Assembly (NCBI GenBank): GCA_032173965.1
Contig: CM063284.1
Span: forward strand, 114,178,410 to 114,242,409
Reading direction: 5' to 3'
DNA from: Sitta carolinensis
Taxonomy: Eukaryota; Chordata; Aves; Passeriformes; Sittidae
Length of the DNA: 64,000 bases
Shown in pieces: positions 12,601 through 23,880 of this stretch (the first letter of the stretch is position 1; each line of letters begins with the position of its first letter). The position numbers were made by a program, and so were the translations under genes. Under the pieces are notes generated by a model. That model was not told the origin of the DNA and searched no databases. It saw only the letters and a list, made by a program, of their open reading frames with translations.

Positions 12601-15600
12601 ATTAATCAGATGGGAACTAGGAAAATATGGAATACCACCACAGTGAAGGAAAGATTGGTGAAGGTTGTCAGAAAGTGCGAGGAGAAATGCAGAAAGAGAA
12701 AACATTACTAAAACTTTATAAAATCCTAGGAGACAGAGGCAAATACCTGTCATGTGCAGTTCTCATTGATACCTCCAGGATGGCATTTCCCAGTCAGGGG
12801 CTACAATCAGTGAGAGATTTATAAAGGACAGAGTCAGAACATCCCATTGCAATCACCCAGCTTGCCTATACAGCACTGGTCAATATTTAGAGCTATGTGA
12901 ACAATTAGTTTTGGTTTCCTGGCATATTCTTGCAGGGTGAGAAAACATGTAAAACTTTATTGCAAAAAATTAAAAATTGGGCAAAATTAATTAATGCTAG
13001 AATTAACTGCAAAAGGGGAGTACTTCATTCTGTCTGTATAGCTCTTAAAAATAAATCACATAAGCAACATTTCTTAAGCCAAAATGAATCTCACTTAGTT
13101 TTACTTGCCTGTATTGTACACATTTGTTCTAGCATGATGGCCTAAGCATCTTCTGCAGAAAGGGAGTGATGGCTTCTCTCTTCATTTGGACATTTATCTT
13201 AAATTAGTTAACCTCAGAGCACCTGCTGCTTTCTTTACAGGAAATTGTCTTATTATATAGACTTATTTTAGATAGGCCAAGTAGGGTAAGTGAATTTTAT
13301 GCCCTGTTCATTTCAGGGTTTTGATAAACAAGGTAATTTAAAATAAAATGCAGCTAAATTTATTTGCTTGTTTTATAAAAAAATCTTAAAATAGATATGG
13401 TTAATACAAGTGTGCATTTTTCAGGAAATAAAATATTCAATCATTTTCCTCAATGTAGCAAAAACTAAATTAAATTCAGTTCAAGTTAAATAGTTTAAAA
13501 AATATATCTAACTCCAAATGAATGACTACCAGTGCTGAATTAAATCTAGCTGGAAAGTTGTTTCAAAGCTTAAGGATACTTTTTTTCCCTTTTAAATATT
13601 AGAGATTCACAGTATTTTCTGTCTTAATTTGTCAAACTTTAACTTGTAGGAACTGAATTTTGTCACACTTTTGACTGCTAGTTTGGATAGCTCTCTTACA
13701 CCAAATTTCTACTGCCTTTGACAGTATTTATGACAATAAGAAAATCAGTATGCCTTTGACAAGTTAAATAGATTATTCTGCTAGAGTCACTGAAAGGAAG
13801 GCTTTCCAGTGATTTATTAGCTCTCACAAATCTTTTCAGAGCACTCTTCAATTTAGCACCCTACTTCTTCGAGTGTCATAACTGGGGATTGTATTTTGCA
13901 TAATCTCTGAAATCTTGTTTTCTTCCAGATAAATCATGGAAATACTAAAGAGCATAAGCTTATTAACTGTCCTCACTGCATTGAAATGTGATTGAAAATA
14001 TTCTCGTTTTACAGCGGCATTGTAAAAGAGAATTTTATTATTTTTATTATTTTATTTATTATATTTGATTATAGTATCTTAATCAAAATATTATACAACG
14101 ATATGCATTACTGAAGCTGAAGAAAATTACTTTCATCTTGTTTTCTTTGCCTGCTAAACCAGATTTCAAACTTGGACTGTTATAAAATCAATCCAACAAT
14201 CAGGCTGCATCAGATGAGATTGAATCTGTCCAAAGTGATGGCTGTCTTTTGTTTGTTTATGTTTTTTGTTGTTTTGGTTTGAGTTTTAAATCTCTTTTGT
14301 TTGATATAATTTATGGTTGCAGCTTTGTATGTGTCTGATGATATTGATCTATGTAGCAGTCCTTTTGCATTTTATTAAACACATTTTGCTTAAAAGTCTG
14401 ATCGATATGTCTTTAACTAGTTAGCAAAATGGTCATAGTTACTGATCATTATAAGATGCCCCAATTTTTTGTTACTCCGGTTGCTGCTTTTGTGCATAGA
14501 AATATTGTTTCAAAAATATTTCTTTCCAGACATACTAAGCTTATTAACATAAAGTCAGTGCAGGGCAAATATATTTTGGTTTTTTTACTACCCCTATTCT
14601 TTCACTGATTCTTCACTAATCTGGTTGAAGATTGATAAACTACGATAAATGCAGGTTATCAAAAACCTCTAATGATTCATTCATTGTAATCTACGTTACT
14701 TTTTTCATGCAGAGATAAAAATTTTCAATGAATTTATATCTGGGAATTTAACATAAATAAAAAGCATGTTTGCAGAATGTGAATCTAGAAGGGAATTAGA
14801 AGTTGGCTTTTTCAGATGCATGAAAACTCCTATTTTTAAATAAGAATTTTTAAAGAAGCATCCAGAACACAACAAGGCAGTGAGGGCACAGTCAGAGGCA
14901 CTGTCCATCCTTCCACTGTGCTGAGTCAAGACAGTACTGCCTGCTACCAGGGCTTGTCATCACAGCTGCTTACCACCCAATATTTCCATCTCTGAAGTCT
15001 GCTGGCACAGTGATATACATTTGCTCTGTCAGATGTTTACTTAGTTTAAGCAGTTAATATCATTAGTGATTCGAGCTTTTTCACTTGGTCTATCTTGATA
15101 AAATTTGGCTAGTGCTGATTTTGTGGTTATCGTGGCACAACTAAAAAGGTGATAACATTCATCTAAGAGAAGGCAGTGATGTGACAAGCATTTGGGACTG
15201 GGTGGAGAGGTTCTGTTCAGCACAACTGTAAGAGCCCATAGAACCACAGTCTGAAGGGGCAAAAGTAATTTTTCTCTTTTTTTCTCCTTTTCCAGGGATG
15301 TTCACACACTGTTTCTGATTTGGCTCAGTGTTACAGAGGGCCTTTATTTTGCCTACTTGTGTTAAAACTCCTTTGTTTTCAGTGGAGTTTCTCCAGATTA
15401 ACAAGTGGGATCAAAATAATCAGGCAGCAGATCAATAGGTTCACTAAGCTTAATAGAAAAGGTCCTTTATCTAGACACTCTGACTCCTTTTCCAATAAAA
15501 AAGCCTATTAAAATGATACTAACATTAGCAGTATGGGAAATCACTTGTGCATACAGGTTGATGAAATGAAGCATATGGTGTGTCTTGACTTGCCATTTTC

Positions 15601-17425
15601 AGTTCTTCTGGGAATATCATCATTAACCAACCGTCAAGTCTCAATACCAATCCTGTAAAATGATTGGCATTTATAAAGGTAAATATTGCACAGTGACTGT
15701 TCAAATGCTGCTTCTGTTACAAGAGCTATTGCAGCTGCTGCAGACAGTGATATGATGCCAGCACTGACACAGAAGAGTACTGAATAAAGTCATAATAAAC
15801 TGGGTCATAGATTCAAAGAAAAGGCTCAAAACATGGGAAAAGAAAGAAACATTTGAAGAAAATCTGAAAAGGAGTTAAGAAAAAACCCAAACTTTAAATA
15901 TTCTGAAAGGATCGTTGGAATTATTGCTATAAAGGAATTTTTTTAGTCCTTATTTTCTTAGCCAAGAATTATGAAAAACACCAATTCACAAAAAACACCA
16001 AGAGCTAGGGCAGTTCTTCTGGGTCACACAGGTTGTATGGCTCTACCATTGTCAATCTTAGCTGCTCAGACTGGGAGAATATCTTTCTTTCTCCAGGCAA
16101 TGTTAATTAAGAAAATTTAGTGGGCTGTGCGTACATACAAATTGTTTTAATGTTGTTCTGAGAAAATTCAATATAAGCCCTGCTCGATTAGACAGTATGT
16201 ATTATTATCAATATTTAAGGTGACTTTTCTCCGTTGAAACCTAATTTGCTAGTAGTAACTAAAAAACAATTAACATTTTTCTCCCTAGGGGAAAATGATA
16301 AAGATAAATTTCATATTCTATAGGTTTGCTTATCTTCTGTGTGTTTCTTTCCTCTCTCTCTCTCTTTTTGCAGAAGAATTAACCCTCCAGTAATTGAGAA
16401 GGTCTCCATTTGTAAGTCAAATAAAAGATAAACATCATGTGACATACAAGACCTGTCAACAACTCGAATATTTAGAAAATTTTATGCTTAATCCAAGGTC
16501 TCAGATGAATCTACAAAAATATTAGCTAAATTATTAATAATAATTGAATTTCATAAAATTAGAATGAAATATATGTTATAATCTCCCTGTTTGCAGACAG
16601 CTTGAGAGGAGAAAAGTGAATTAAATTTAGCAAATAAATTATCTCTAGCCAATTGTTTTTAGCTCTAACAATTACAGTTGCTGCTCTTTCTCTGTTCTTC
16701 CTTGGTCTCTTGACTACAATAAAGCTCATTACACTGTGTGGATTTTCAAATGTACACATAAAGAGAAAATGTAATCTTGTCTGTGAAGTGAGTTTACCCC
16801 AGATGACACAATTTCTAGTCTATTTAATAGTTCCTTAACTTGCAGTTTATTAGATGTTTGAATAGTCTGCAGATTTGACCATGGATTTCTGAGATTTTGC
16901 ATTCTCTAAAGTGAGCTCATTAAAATGGCACATTGACAAATGATAAAGTAGTGTGTCTAACACAAACCAAACATCAAAGTTTTCACAAAGTTTATTCCAT
17001 TAAAATATACTTATTTTCATAAGAAAAAGGAATTGGAAAACCTTTTGTGTGTTAGCTATATATACTGACTTGTTTTTATCTGTGGCTGGATCTTTCAGGT
17101 CATCGATAACCCATAGCACATGCTGCCCCTGATTTATTAAGTCACTAAGTTAATAAGTACTAAAAGTTCATTAACCATCAAACTTGGTGCAAGTCAGACC
17201 CAACTGTCCTTCTGGAGACAGCACAAGTCTAGAAGCCAGCAGAATGCTGTCTGTAATTTACCTATATTCCTAAGTCTCCTTTCCAAGAGTAACAACATTT
17301 TTTTGGAGATACTGATGATCATGTCACTAAGTTAGTCATTCTCTGGAAAACTCTTTTCTCTTAAAAAGAAATTATTCTAACAAGTATCTGACAAGAGCTT
17401 TTGCATGTGTTTCCGATAAAATAAT
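12601..17425. other. Middle of the long intron inside PLAT module 2
   Basis: AT-rich sequence of 4.8 kb with no gene or repeat family that I can support. A CT-rich run at 16354-16376 ends in an acceptor-like TTTTTGCAG, but the sequence after it has no PLAT or other recognisable coding content. Confidence 0.5.
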
Positions 17426-17998
17426 TGTGCTGGTTTCAGCTGGGGTTGAATTAATTTTCTTCCGGTGGCTGGTATGGGGTTATGTTTTGGATTTGTGCTG
17501 AACACAGGCTGATAATACAGAGTTGTGTTTGTTGTTGCTGAGCTGGGCTCACACAGGGCCAAGGCATTTTCTGCTTTCCGTGCTGCCACTCTGGTGAGGG
17601 GGCTGGGGGTGCATGGGAGGGTGGGAGGAGGCACAGCCAAGACAGGTGACCCCAGCTGACCAAAGGGATATTCCAGACCATGTGGCGTCATGTTCAGTGT
17701 ATAGAGCTGTGGGAAGAAGGAGCATTTGAAGTGACGGCATTTGTCTTCGTTACAGGTGTAAGGTAGCGGTTCTGCTGGTCCCCTGGGGATGGCTGAACAC
17801 CATGCCCAAGGGAAGCACTGAGTTCATTCCTTGTTTTGCTTTGTATGCTTGTGTGCATGGCTGTTGCTTTCCATATTAAACTTAATCTCAACCCACGAAT
17901 TTTCTAGTGTTTACCATTCTCACTCTCTCCTTGATCTTGCTGGTGAGGGGGTGAATGAGCAGCTCTGTGGGGCTTGGATACTGCCTGGGTTAAACCTA
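17426..17998 (+). mobile_element. Avian LTR, probably solo
   Basis: Starts TGTGCTGGTTTCAGCTGGGG and ends near GGGTTAAACC. I recognise it as a widespread avian LTR family. It holds a TATA-like GTATAGAGC near 17699, an ATTAAA at 17875-17880, and a GC-rich U3 with no retroviral gene on either side, so it is best read as a solo LTR. Flanks are A-rich on both sides (ATAAAATAAT before, AAAAATAAAT after), so the target duplication cannot be defined with confidence. It lies in the intron that splits PLAT module 2. Confidence 0.82.
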
Positions 17999-19985
17999 AA
18001 AATAAATGCATTAATATAAGCATAATCATTTGCCAGAACTAGCAACAATTTTAGGATAAATTTTCACAGTTTGTGAACATAAAATGTTTTATTACTGACA
18101 GACACAGGGGTCTGTATGTTTCTTACTTCAGTCTCTGTTTTTCAGTCATTTCCTAAATGTGTGTATTCTTAATACATTTTATTTAATAAGTGTAACAAAT
18201 TAATTTTATTCAGACATGATGCTATAACTTTACCAATCCAATTAAAGCTGGAATAAAGGAGTGATCAAATTAATATCACAATTAAGGTAAATTAAGAGTT
18301 CAAATTAATGGTATTCAATCATCAAATTAGTCCAACAGGTAATAAAATAAAATGGTTGTGTTGACACTAAACCTTAATTTTTTATTTTGCTAAGTAAAAC
18401 ATGAAGAGGAGCCTCTTTTCCTGCAGTTCTGCACTCCATCTAGAATTTCAGCTGTTACGATGTATTTGCCCTGCTCTCTAATCTGCTAATAACCTTGACT
18501 CCTTGTGAGGAAGTACAGTTATTCAAGTGCCTCCTTCAGATTTTTTCCTTAATATCATTGTCTCATTTTCCCATTTCACATGATAACTTAAGAGTGACAA
18601 TGCAGATGTAATGATTAGAAGGTACATTGTAGCAATTTTTGACTAACATGATCTTTCTGTCTAGAACTTATAATCAGTAACTTGTAACAACAGTAAACAG
18701 GTTGATTTTTATTTTTAGGACACTGTTAAAGGTGTGGTTCACAAGCACACACACACCTTCAAATTCACATGTACAGATATTAATGAAAAGCAAGAAACAA
18801 AAGTTGAAGAACAAATTTAAAATTTTTCTGTTTCTGGGGATTCTTTAATATTTGTTGTATATTATCTGCATTTTTAAGCTCAATACTTTAGCTTATGCTG
18901 TGTCTTATAAGGTGCAAGCTGGTTAGGCTCATCTTAGTGACACAAATCTTTCGTCAGGTCTTCAGCTGGAAAACCTGTCCAGGAAAGAAACCGTGACTGG
19001 TGGAGCAAGACAACTGCTGTTCTCTGTTTCATCTCTTCATAAACCTTTAAGGGTTGCTGCCCTCTTGCTCTGGCAGAGCAACTTCAGTGTGAATTACATT
19101 GGGAAGACTTCTCATAACTCAAGTGTTTTCATCATTATTGCTACCTAGTCCCTCCAAAACCATCTTTGCGTCTTTAAATCATGCTGGAAATTCCATCACA
19201 AATAACACTAGATTTTAACAGTTATCAACCCCAGTAGCAATGAGATAATTCATAAATCTATAAAGCAAAAAATGTGGAAAGCCTCTGTGCCAAGAATTTA
19301 ATGCTGTTTTTCTGCTGAGGAAAAGGAATAAGTGTAACACTGACAAAAATCCAGAATCACATATTGTGAAAATGTTGAATGTCTGATATATCACAATTTT
19401 GTTTAGGAATCTTACTTCCATGTTCTAAACATTGTAAAAATATTGTGGCTTTTTTAACTGATAGAGAATAGCAGAATTTATTTAAACATAGTTTTATTTA
19501 ATATTTTTCCTTAAATTTAATTACTTATACTGAAAGTTAATCCAAATCTGGAACCAAATTTGTCATTCTTTCTGAAGAGATTCCTTCTGTGATGCTCATT
19601 TTTACCCTTCTCATTCCCTGTATTTCATTTCTGAAATAGCTTTTGGGGTTTATTTTGTTGAGAGTAAGATATGTTTAAAATATATTCCCTGTAGATCATT
19701 AAACATCAATTTTGGGAAGGAAAATTTCTCATAAAGTGAGCATAAGCAACTGATAGATCTGTGTGAGCAAAGAGGTGTTTTAGCTGTAAATTGCAGAATC
19801 ACTAAGGGAATAAATACTTCTTAATGCAGGCATTTAGCATGTTCAAACTTGTCATCTCTAGTTCCGTTGGTATTTATTGAATTAATAAAAAAATCCCGAT
19901 TTTCTCACTTTCATATTTCAAAATACACTGATACTTTAGTTACACAGTTCTGTTACCATATGACTTCTGATTCTGAATTTTTCAG
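17999..19985. other. Right part of the long intron inside PLAT module 2
   Basis: AT-rich sequence with a short CA run near 18750. No exon or repeat recognised before the acceptor TTTTTCAG at 19978-19985. Confidence 0.5.
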
Positions 19986-20183
19986 GCGGATATTTTTCAA
20001 GTGGAGGCAGTAGATACTGGTACTCTGGAAAGGATGGTTGTTGAAAAAGGGAGAGGCTCTGACTGGCTTTTGGAGAAGGTTATTGTGAAAGAGTCAGCAT
20101 CTTCAGAGACAGAAACATTGTTTGTGGCTCAAACATGGCTTAAAGACAGACGTGATGGAAAAAGAGTTACTGTGCCTCAGTAA
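19986..20183 (+). CDS. PLAT module 2, second exon (2b), ending in an in-frame stop
   Basis: Acceptor GAATTTTTCAG before 19986. Phase 0, as exon 2a requires. It encodes the second half of PLAT: ADIFQVEAVDTGTLERM, then GSDWLLEKVIV (the GSGWxLxKVxV core with its Trp), then FVAQTWLKDRRDGKRVTVPQ, matching the RWLxxDxDDGxxxREL end. TAA follows at 20181-20183. Neighbouring module ends are spliced out in phase 1, so a stop here is unexpected. A good donor CAG|GTCAAC lies 15 bases after the stop (20199); one extra base at the CAGTAA site would reach it in phase 1. Either the protein ends here in this bird, or a one-base deletion has broken the exon. Confidence 0.82.
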   Translation, partial: ADIFQVEAVDTGTLERMVVEKGRGSDWLLEKVIVKESASSETETLFVAQTWLKDRRDGKRVTVPQ

Positions 20184-20198
20184 CTCTGGACGCCGCAG

Positions 20199-21749
20199 GT
20201 CAACACTATCTTCGAACTGTCACCCACTAAGAAATTAATACCAAACTGGAGAACACAGCTACAGGATTTGCTTCTACAAACAAACTGTGATTTAAAATAT
20301 TCCAGTAGAACATTGCCATTATGCAGGAAATTAGTGTGTCTGAATACTTTGTGTTTTAGTATCACTTAATAACCATTATTTGCCAGAGGATAATTTCTGC
20401 TTTGTTACTCCAGATTGTCAGTGGTGTAAATGCCAACAAATTTGTCTTATTCCTTTTTACAAATTCCTACCTCTCCAAGTGTTATTTCTATACTTGCAAA
20501 CTATTCTTTAAGCTTCTAATACCAATTACTTGCTAGGCAGAGCGAAAATGAGGTAAAAAGTGGGGAAAACTCTGTCTAAGCCGTAAGAAAATGTCTCCAT
20601 TGTATTCAAGATGACTAATTGACATTATTTACTCTACACTGTTTGGACAGTTTTTGCCAGAAACTGGAGATATTTTTGACTGACACCATGTGAGTAATCA
20701 GGCCACAGAGGAGCAGTTTTGACCCCACTGCCTGTGCTCTTTGTCAAGACAGGAAGGGAATGCATACCCTCCCTCTCTCCCTCCCTGTGTCACGGTTTCA
20801 ATCCAAGCATGGATTTCAGGACAATCTGGTGTGCAAGCTGGGAACAACCACACACTCCAACCAGATCAGTAGGCACCAAAGCCCAGAATGTACCTCTAAG
20901 ACAGATGTATTTACTCTTCTGCCTCTCAGAGAAGTTAATTGACAGTATAGAAGAGTCCTTGGATTACAACACATGTTCATGGCTTTTTTTTCTTCCTAAC
21001 TCCCTGGCATTTGTTGGCACTTGTCCAGCAATAGCCTCTTGAGACTGAAGGAGATTCTAGTTCAATCAATTTCCTCTGCTGTATGAGCTCTAACATTCGA
21101 TCATTTGAAACCAGAAAAAAAAAGGAGGAAATTGTTATTGCGCAAAAGCAAATAATTTCAGCTTTGATGTAGTTTGTACATTGGGACTTCTCTGAAAAAA
21201 ATGGGAATATTTAGTTTCTTTTTCTACTAGACTTCAATTGATTTGGACAAATGTTCCTATGGGTTTCTTTATACAAAAATTGGTAAATCCAGTCTTGGTT
21301 ATGAACTCAAAAGAAGTCTTATTTTCGGTTCAGGTCACCACCTAATGTTTACAAGCAGCTTTGATCTATACCAACTCCTGATGAAATCAATGGGGACCAA
21401 TATCTGTGGGAGGAACAGCCTCTAGAATGGGCATTAAAGACATCCAATTAGTGCTCATTCATCCAAAGCATAAATTGTATAAATGAAACAGAAACGCTTT
21501 AAAATGAAAAATATTTGAATTTTCATGTTACTATCATTTTCCTAGTAAAGCGCCAGCCCCAGAGAGTTTATTTAATAGAAGGATATTTAGAAGATGCTTA
21601 AATAGAAAATCACACTGTACTTTTCCTAGTAAAATCTTTAATATAAATGATATAATAGTCAATTGCCTCAGTAGACATGAATACAGACCTTTATTATCAT
21701 ATATTATACTGATGTATAAAATATTAATTTGATCTTTTTTTTTAATTAG
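20199..21749. other. Intron after PLAT module 2
   Basis: No exon recognised. A block near 20788-20960 beginning TGTCACGGTTTCAATCC resembles an LTR start in style, but I cannot follow it to an end. Confidence 0.4.
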
Positions 21750-21809
21750 AAGTTCAGGAGAAGAGGAGTACATCTGCCTGGCCTTTAGGAAGAGAGCAAA
21801 TGAATTCAG
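21750..21809 (+). CDS. Candidate 60-bp symmetric linker exon
   Basis: A T-rich tract and TTAATTAG lead to 21750, and a strong donor CAG|GTAAAG starts at 21810. The 60 bases are open in phase 1 to phase 1 (19 whole codons, start VQEKRSTSAW), which is exactly the phase needed between modules 2 and 3. There is no domain signal, so it would be a linker or a cassette exon. A second frame is also open. Short length makes chance possible. Confidence 0.35.
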
Positions 21810-22117
21810 GTAAAGCTTCTGTCATTACATTGACTGTTTTATTAATCAGTTCTGAAATAATAATGTGAGAATAGTTTCATCACAATATGTCATTATCCTT
21901 TCTAGTACTGACAGTAGTTTCCCCTTTGTAATTGTGAAAAATGGCAATAAACTTAGGGAGCTGCTTAATGCCCAGGTGACATGCTTATAAAATAATGTTC
22001 CCCATGTAGAACAAGGCATGTCTTAGAAATTTTTTATCAGATAGCTTTGTTAAAATATAAAACCAGAAACATCCTTCATATTTTTTCCTTTTTATTTTCC
22101 TTAATTTATTTGTCCAG

Positions 22118-22296
22118 AAGGCAGATGGAGGATTTATTTCACAAAGCATCAAGAAGAAACAAAATCAGAATTCAAAAAGTTGTCAGAAAATATATCCAAG
22201 ATGGTTATGGTCTTTTATGGAAGTAACGGCAAGTCAAATCCAGTTTCCATGGAAAACAAAGTGAAACATCAGACTGAGAACCAAATAACATATGTT
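22118..22296 (+). CDS. PLAT module 3, first exon (3a)
   Basis: Acceptor TTTATTTGTCCAG before 22118; 22121 after CAGAAG would keep the same phase. Donor GTT|GTAAAA at 22297. Phase 1 in, phase 0 out. The exon starts with RWRIYFTKH, a PLAT strand 1, and has MVMVFYGSNGKSNPV, which fits the xVxLYGxxGxS strand; the loop between them is long and Lys/Glu-rich and lacks the GAGTDA acidic loop. It ends NQITYVV. The module is strongly diverged but open throughout, and both neighbours fit in phase. Confidence 0.62.
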
Positions 22297-22839
22297 GTAA
22301 AATAATATACAATTTGCTTATATTTAAATTTTCTTTGAGTTTCCTTTTAAAGAGAAATAATCATGTAGTGCCGTAAATATTGGAGGTATTATTGTTTAAA
22401 TATTCAAGAAAATCAGAGCTGAAGTTTTTAGTTGCATGCCAGATTTCATTTTTAATTTCTGGCTTTCTCAAGTTCATAGTGATCAAGCATACTGTTTTTC
22501 CCCCAACAAATACTCATAGTTAATAATGCATATCATTTTAAATGACATTAACATTACTTATTCACATTAGAAATCATTGCCATATGTAATTTGAATTTGA
22601 TAGAACAATTACAATGAATGCCCCTAGAGGATAAAGCTAAAATGTCCTTAAGTGCCTACAGTCAACCTGGTTCTCCTGTTTTTTAAGTGAATGGGATTTT
22701 TAGCACCAAGACTGATGCAAATGGGTGCAGGACTGTGCTGACTCCTTTAGAGCCAGCTTCCTCTCTTCCTGTAAACAACCTATGCATTTATCTGTATACC
22801 TCTGTTTGGATGCTAACTCCCTGTTTTGTTTACTCCTAG

Positions 22840-23062
22840 ATATATTTGCCATCTGATTTCGGAATGCTTTATAAAGTGAGGCTTGGTCTCCAGAGTTTGG
22901 AAGACATCATATCCCAGTTGTCTCTTCGTCACTTCAAAATACAGAACACATCAAGCCTGGATACCTTTGGTCTCACCATAAATAAAACACTTCCTCTTTC
23001 TCCTAATGCAGACAGATGGATTGAATTCCCTATACAGTGGCCAGTAAAAGAAGAACTTTCTG
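22840..23062 (+). CDS. PLAT module 3, second exon (3b)
   Basis: Acceptor TTTACTCCTAG before 22840, donor TCTG|GTAGGT at 23063. Phase 0 in, phase 1 out, as in exon 1b. Open for 74 codons. IYLPSDFGMLYKVRLGL matches the FxIEAxDLGxLxKIRIGx stretch of a PLAT second half. WIEFPIQWPV holds the last strands. The GSGWxLxKV core is missing, so membrane or calcium binding in the usual mode is doubtful. The long middle segment rich in Ser/Thr/Leu has no counterpart in typical modules. Confidence 0.72.
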
Positions 23063-23739
23063 GTAGGTATAAATCTACTTCAAAGCAGTAGAGTAGTTCA
23101 GGAGGTTAACATGTCCTAATATTACAGTATAAACCTTATCAAACAAGAATTTTTTATTGTCTTTATTTAATGATTCATAGAGACTGGATAAAAATTTAAA
23201 ATGCATGAAGGAAAATATTACCTACTCAGCTTAATTTCTGTACCATAAAGTGGGAAATGCAATATCATTTGATTGCACATAAGCATTATTATATGTACAA
23301 AGAACAGTTTATAAGAAATATCCTTTTCTTCCAATATTGTAATATTTCTACTCTCTTTTGTTTAGTCCTCAGCTGCTCATATTACTTACATTAACAACAT
23401 AATTTTTATAGCTCATTTACTATTAAGTGATTTTGTTGTTTGTTTGCACATTCCAAACAAATATTCTCAGTAAATAACAGCTCAAAACTACATATAAGCT
23501 TCAGCTTTATTATCTTTATACACTCCAAATATCTATACCTCCTGAAATTAGTTCAACAATTCTAACATTTGTCACCTTGGTTAAGTAAAATAAAAGAAAT
23601 TCTTTCACCTAAAATCTACCCTATTCCCTAATGTGATGCTTATTGAATGCTGTCATATGATGGAACAAATACTAACTTAATTAACAGTCTAAATAATTAA
23701 ACTTAATATGAAAATAATTTGTGCCCGGGTTTTATGCAG

Positions 23740-23880
23740 AAAACAAATTAATTATTTCGGTAAAAAAATAGGTCAATTCATTTAAAGTGAGCTGAAGTAG
23801 AAGTAAAATGAACTACGTTAACACACTTTGGGTTGGAATTTATGGCCCAGTTTCAGTGAGGTTTCTGAATGCATCCAAAA
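23740..23880 (+). pseudogene. PLAT module 4, first exon (4a), decayed
   Basis: Acceptor GGTTTTATGCAG before 23740 and near-ideal donor AAAA|GTAAGT at 23881. Entering in phase 1, as exon 3b demands, the frame reads KLIISVKK, then TAG (23772-23774), then TGA (23793-23795), then VNTLWVGIYGPVSVRFLNAS. The last part resembles the PLAT strand xVxLYGxxGxxxxRxL. It leaves in phase 1, which matches exon 4b. Two stops in frame mean it cannot code as it stands. The assignment rests on phase, splice sites and one strand motif. Confidence 0.4.

Noticed and set aside
16354..16430. Polypyrimidine tract plus CAG suggesting an exon at 16373
   Set aside because: Sequence after the acceptor has early stops in useful frames and lies in the middle of a split PLAT domain, where no exon is expected.
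20788..20960. Possible LTR beginning TGTCACGGTTT
   Set aside because: Only the start looks LTR-like; no poly(A) signal, end or duplicate flank could be followed.
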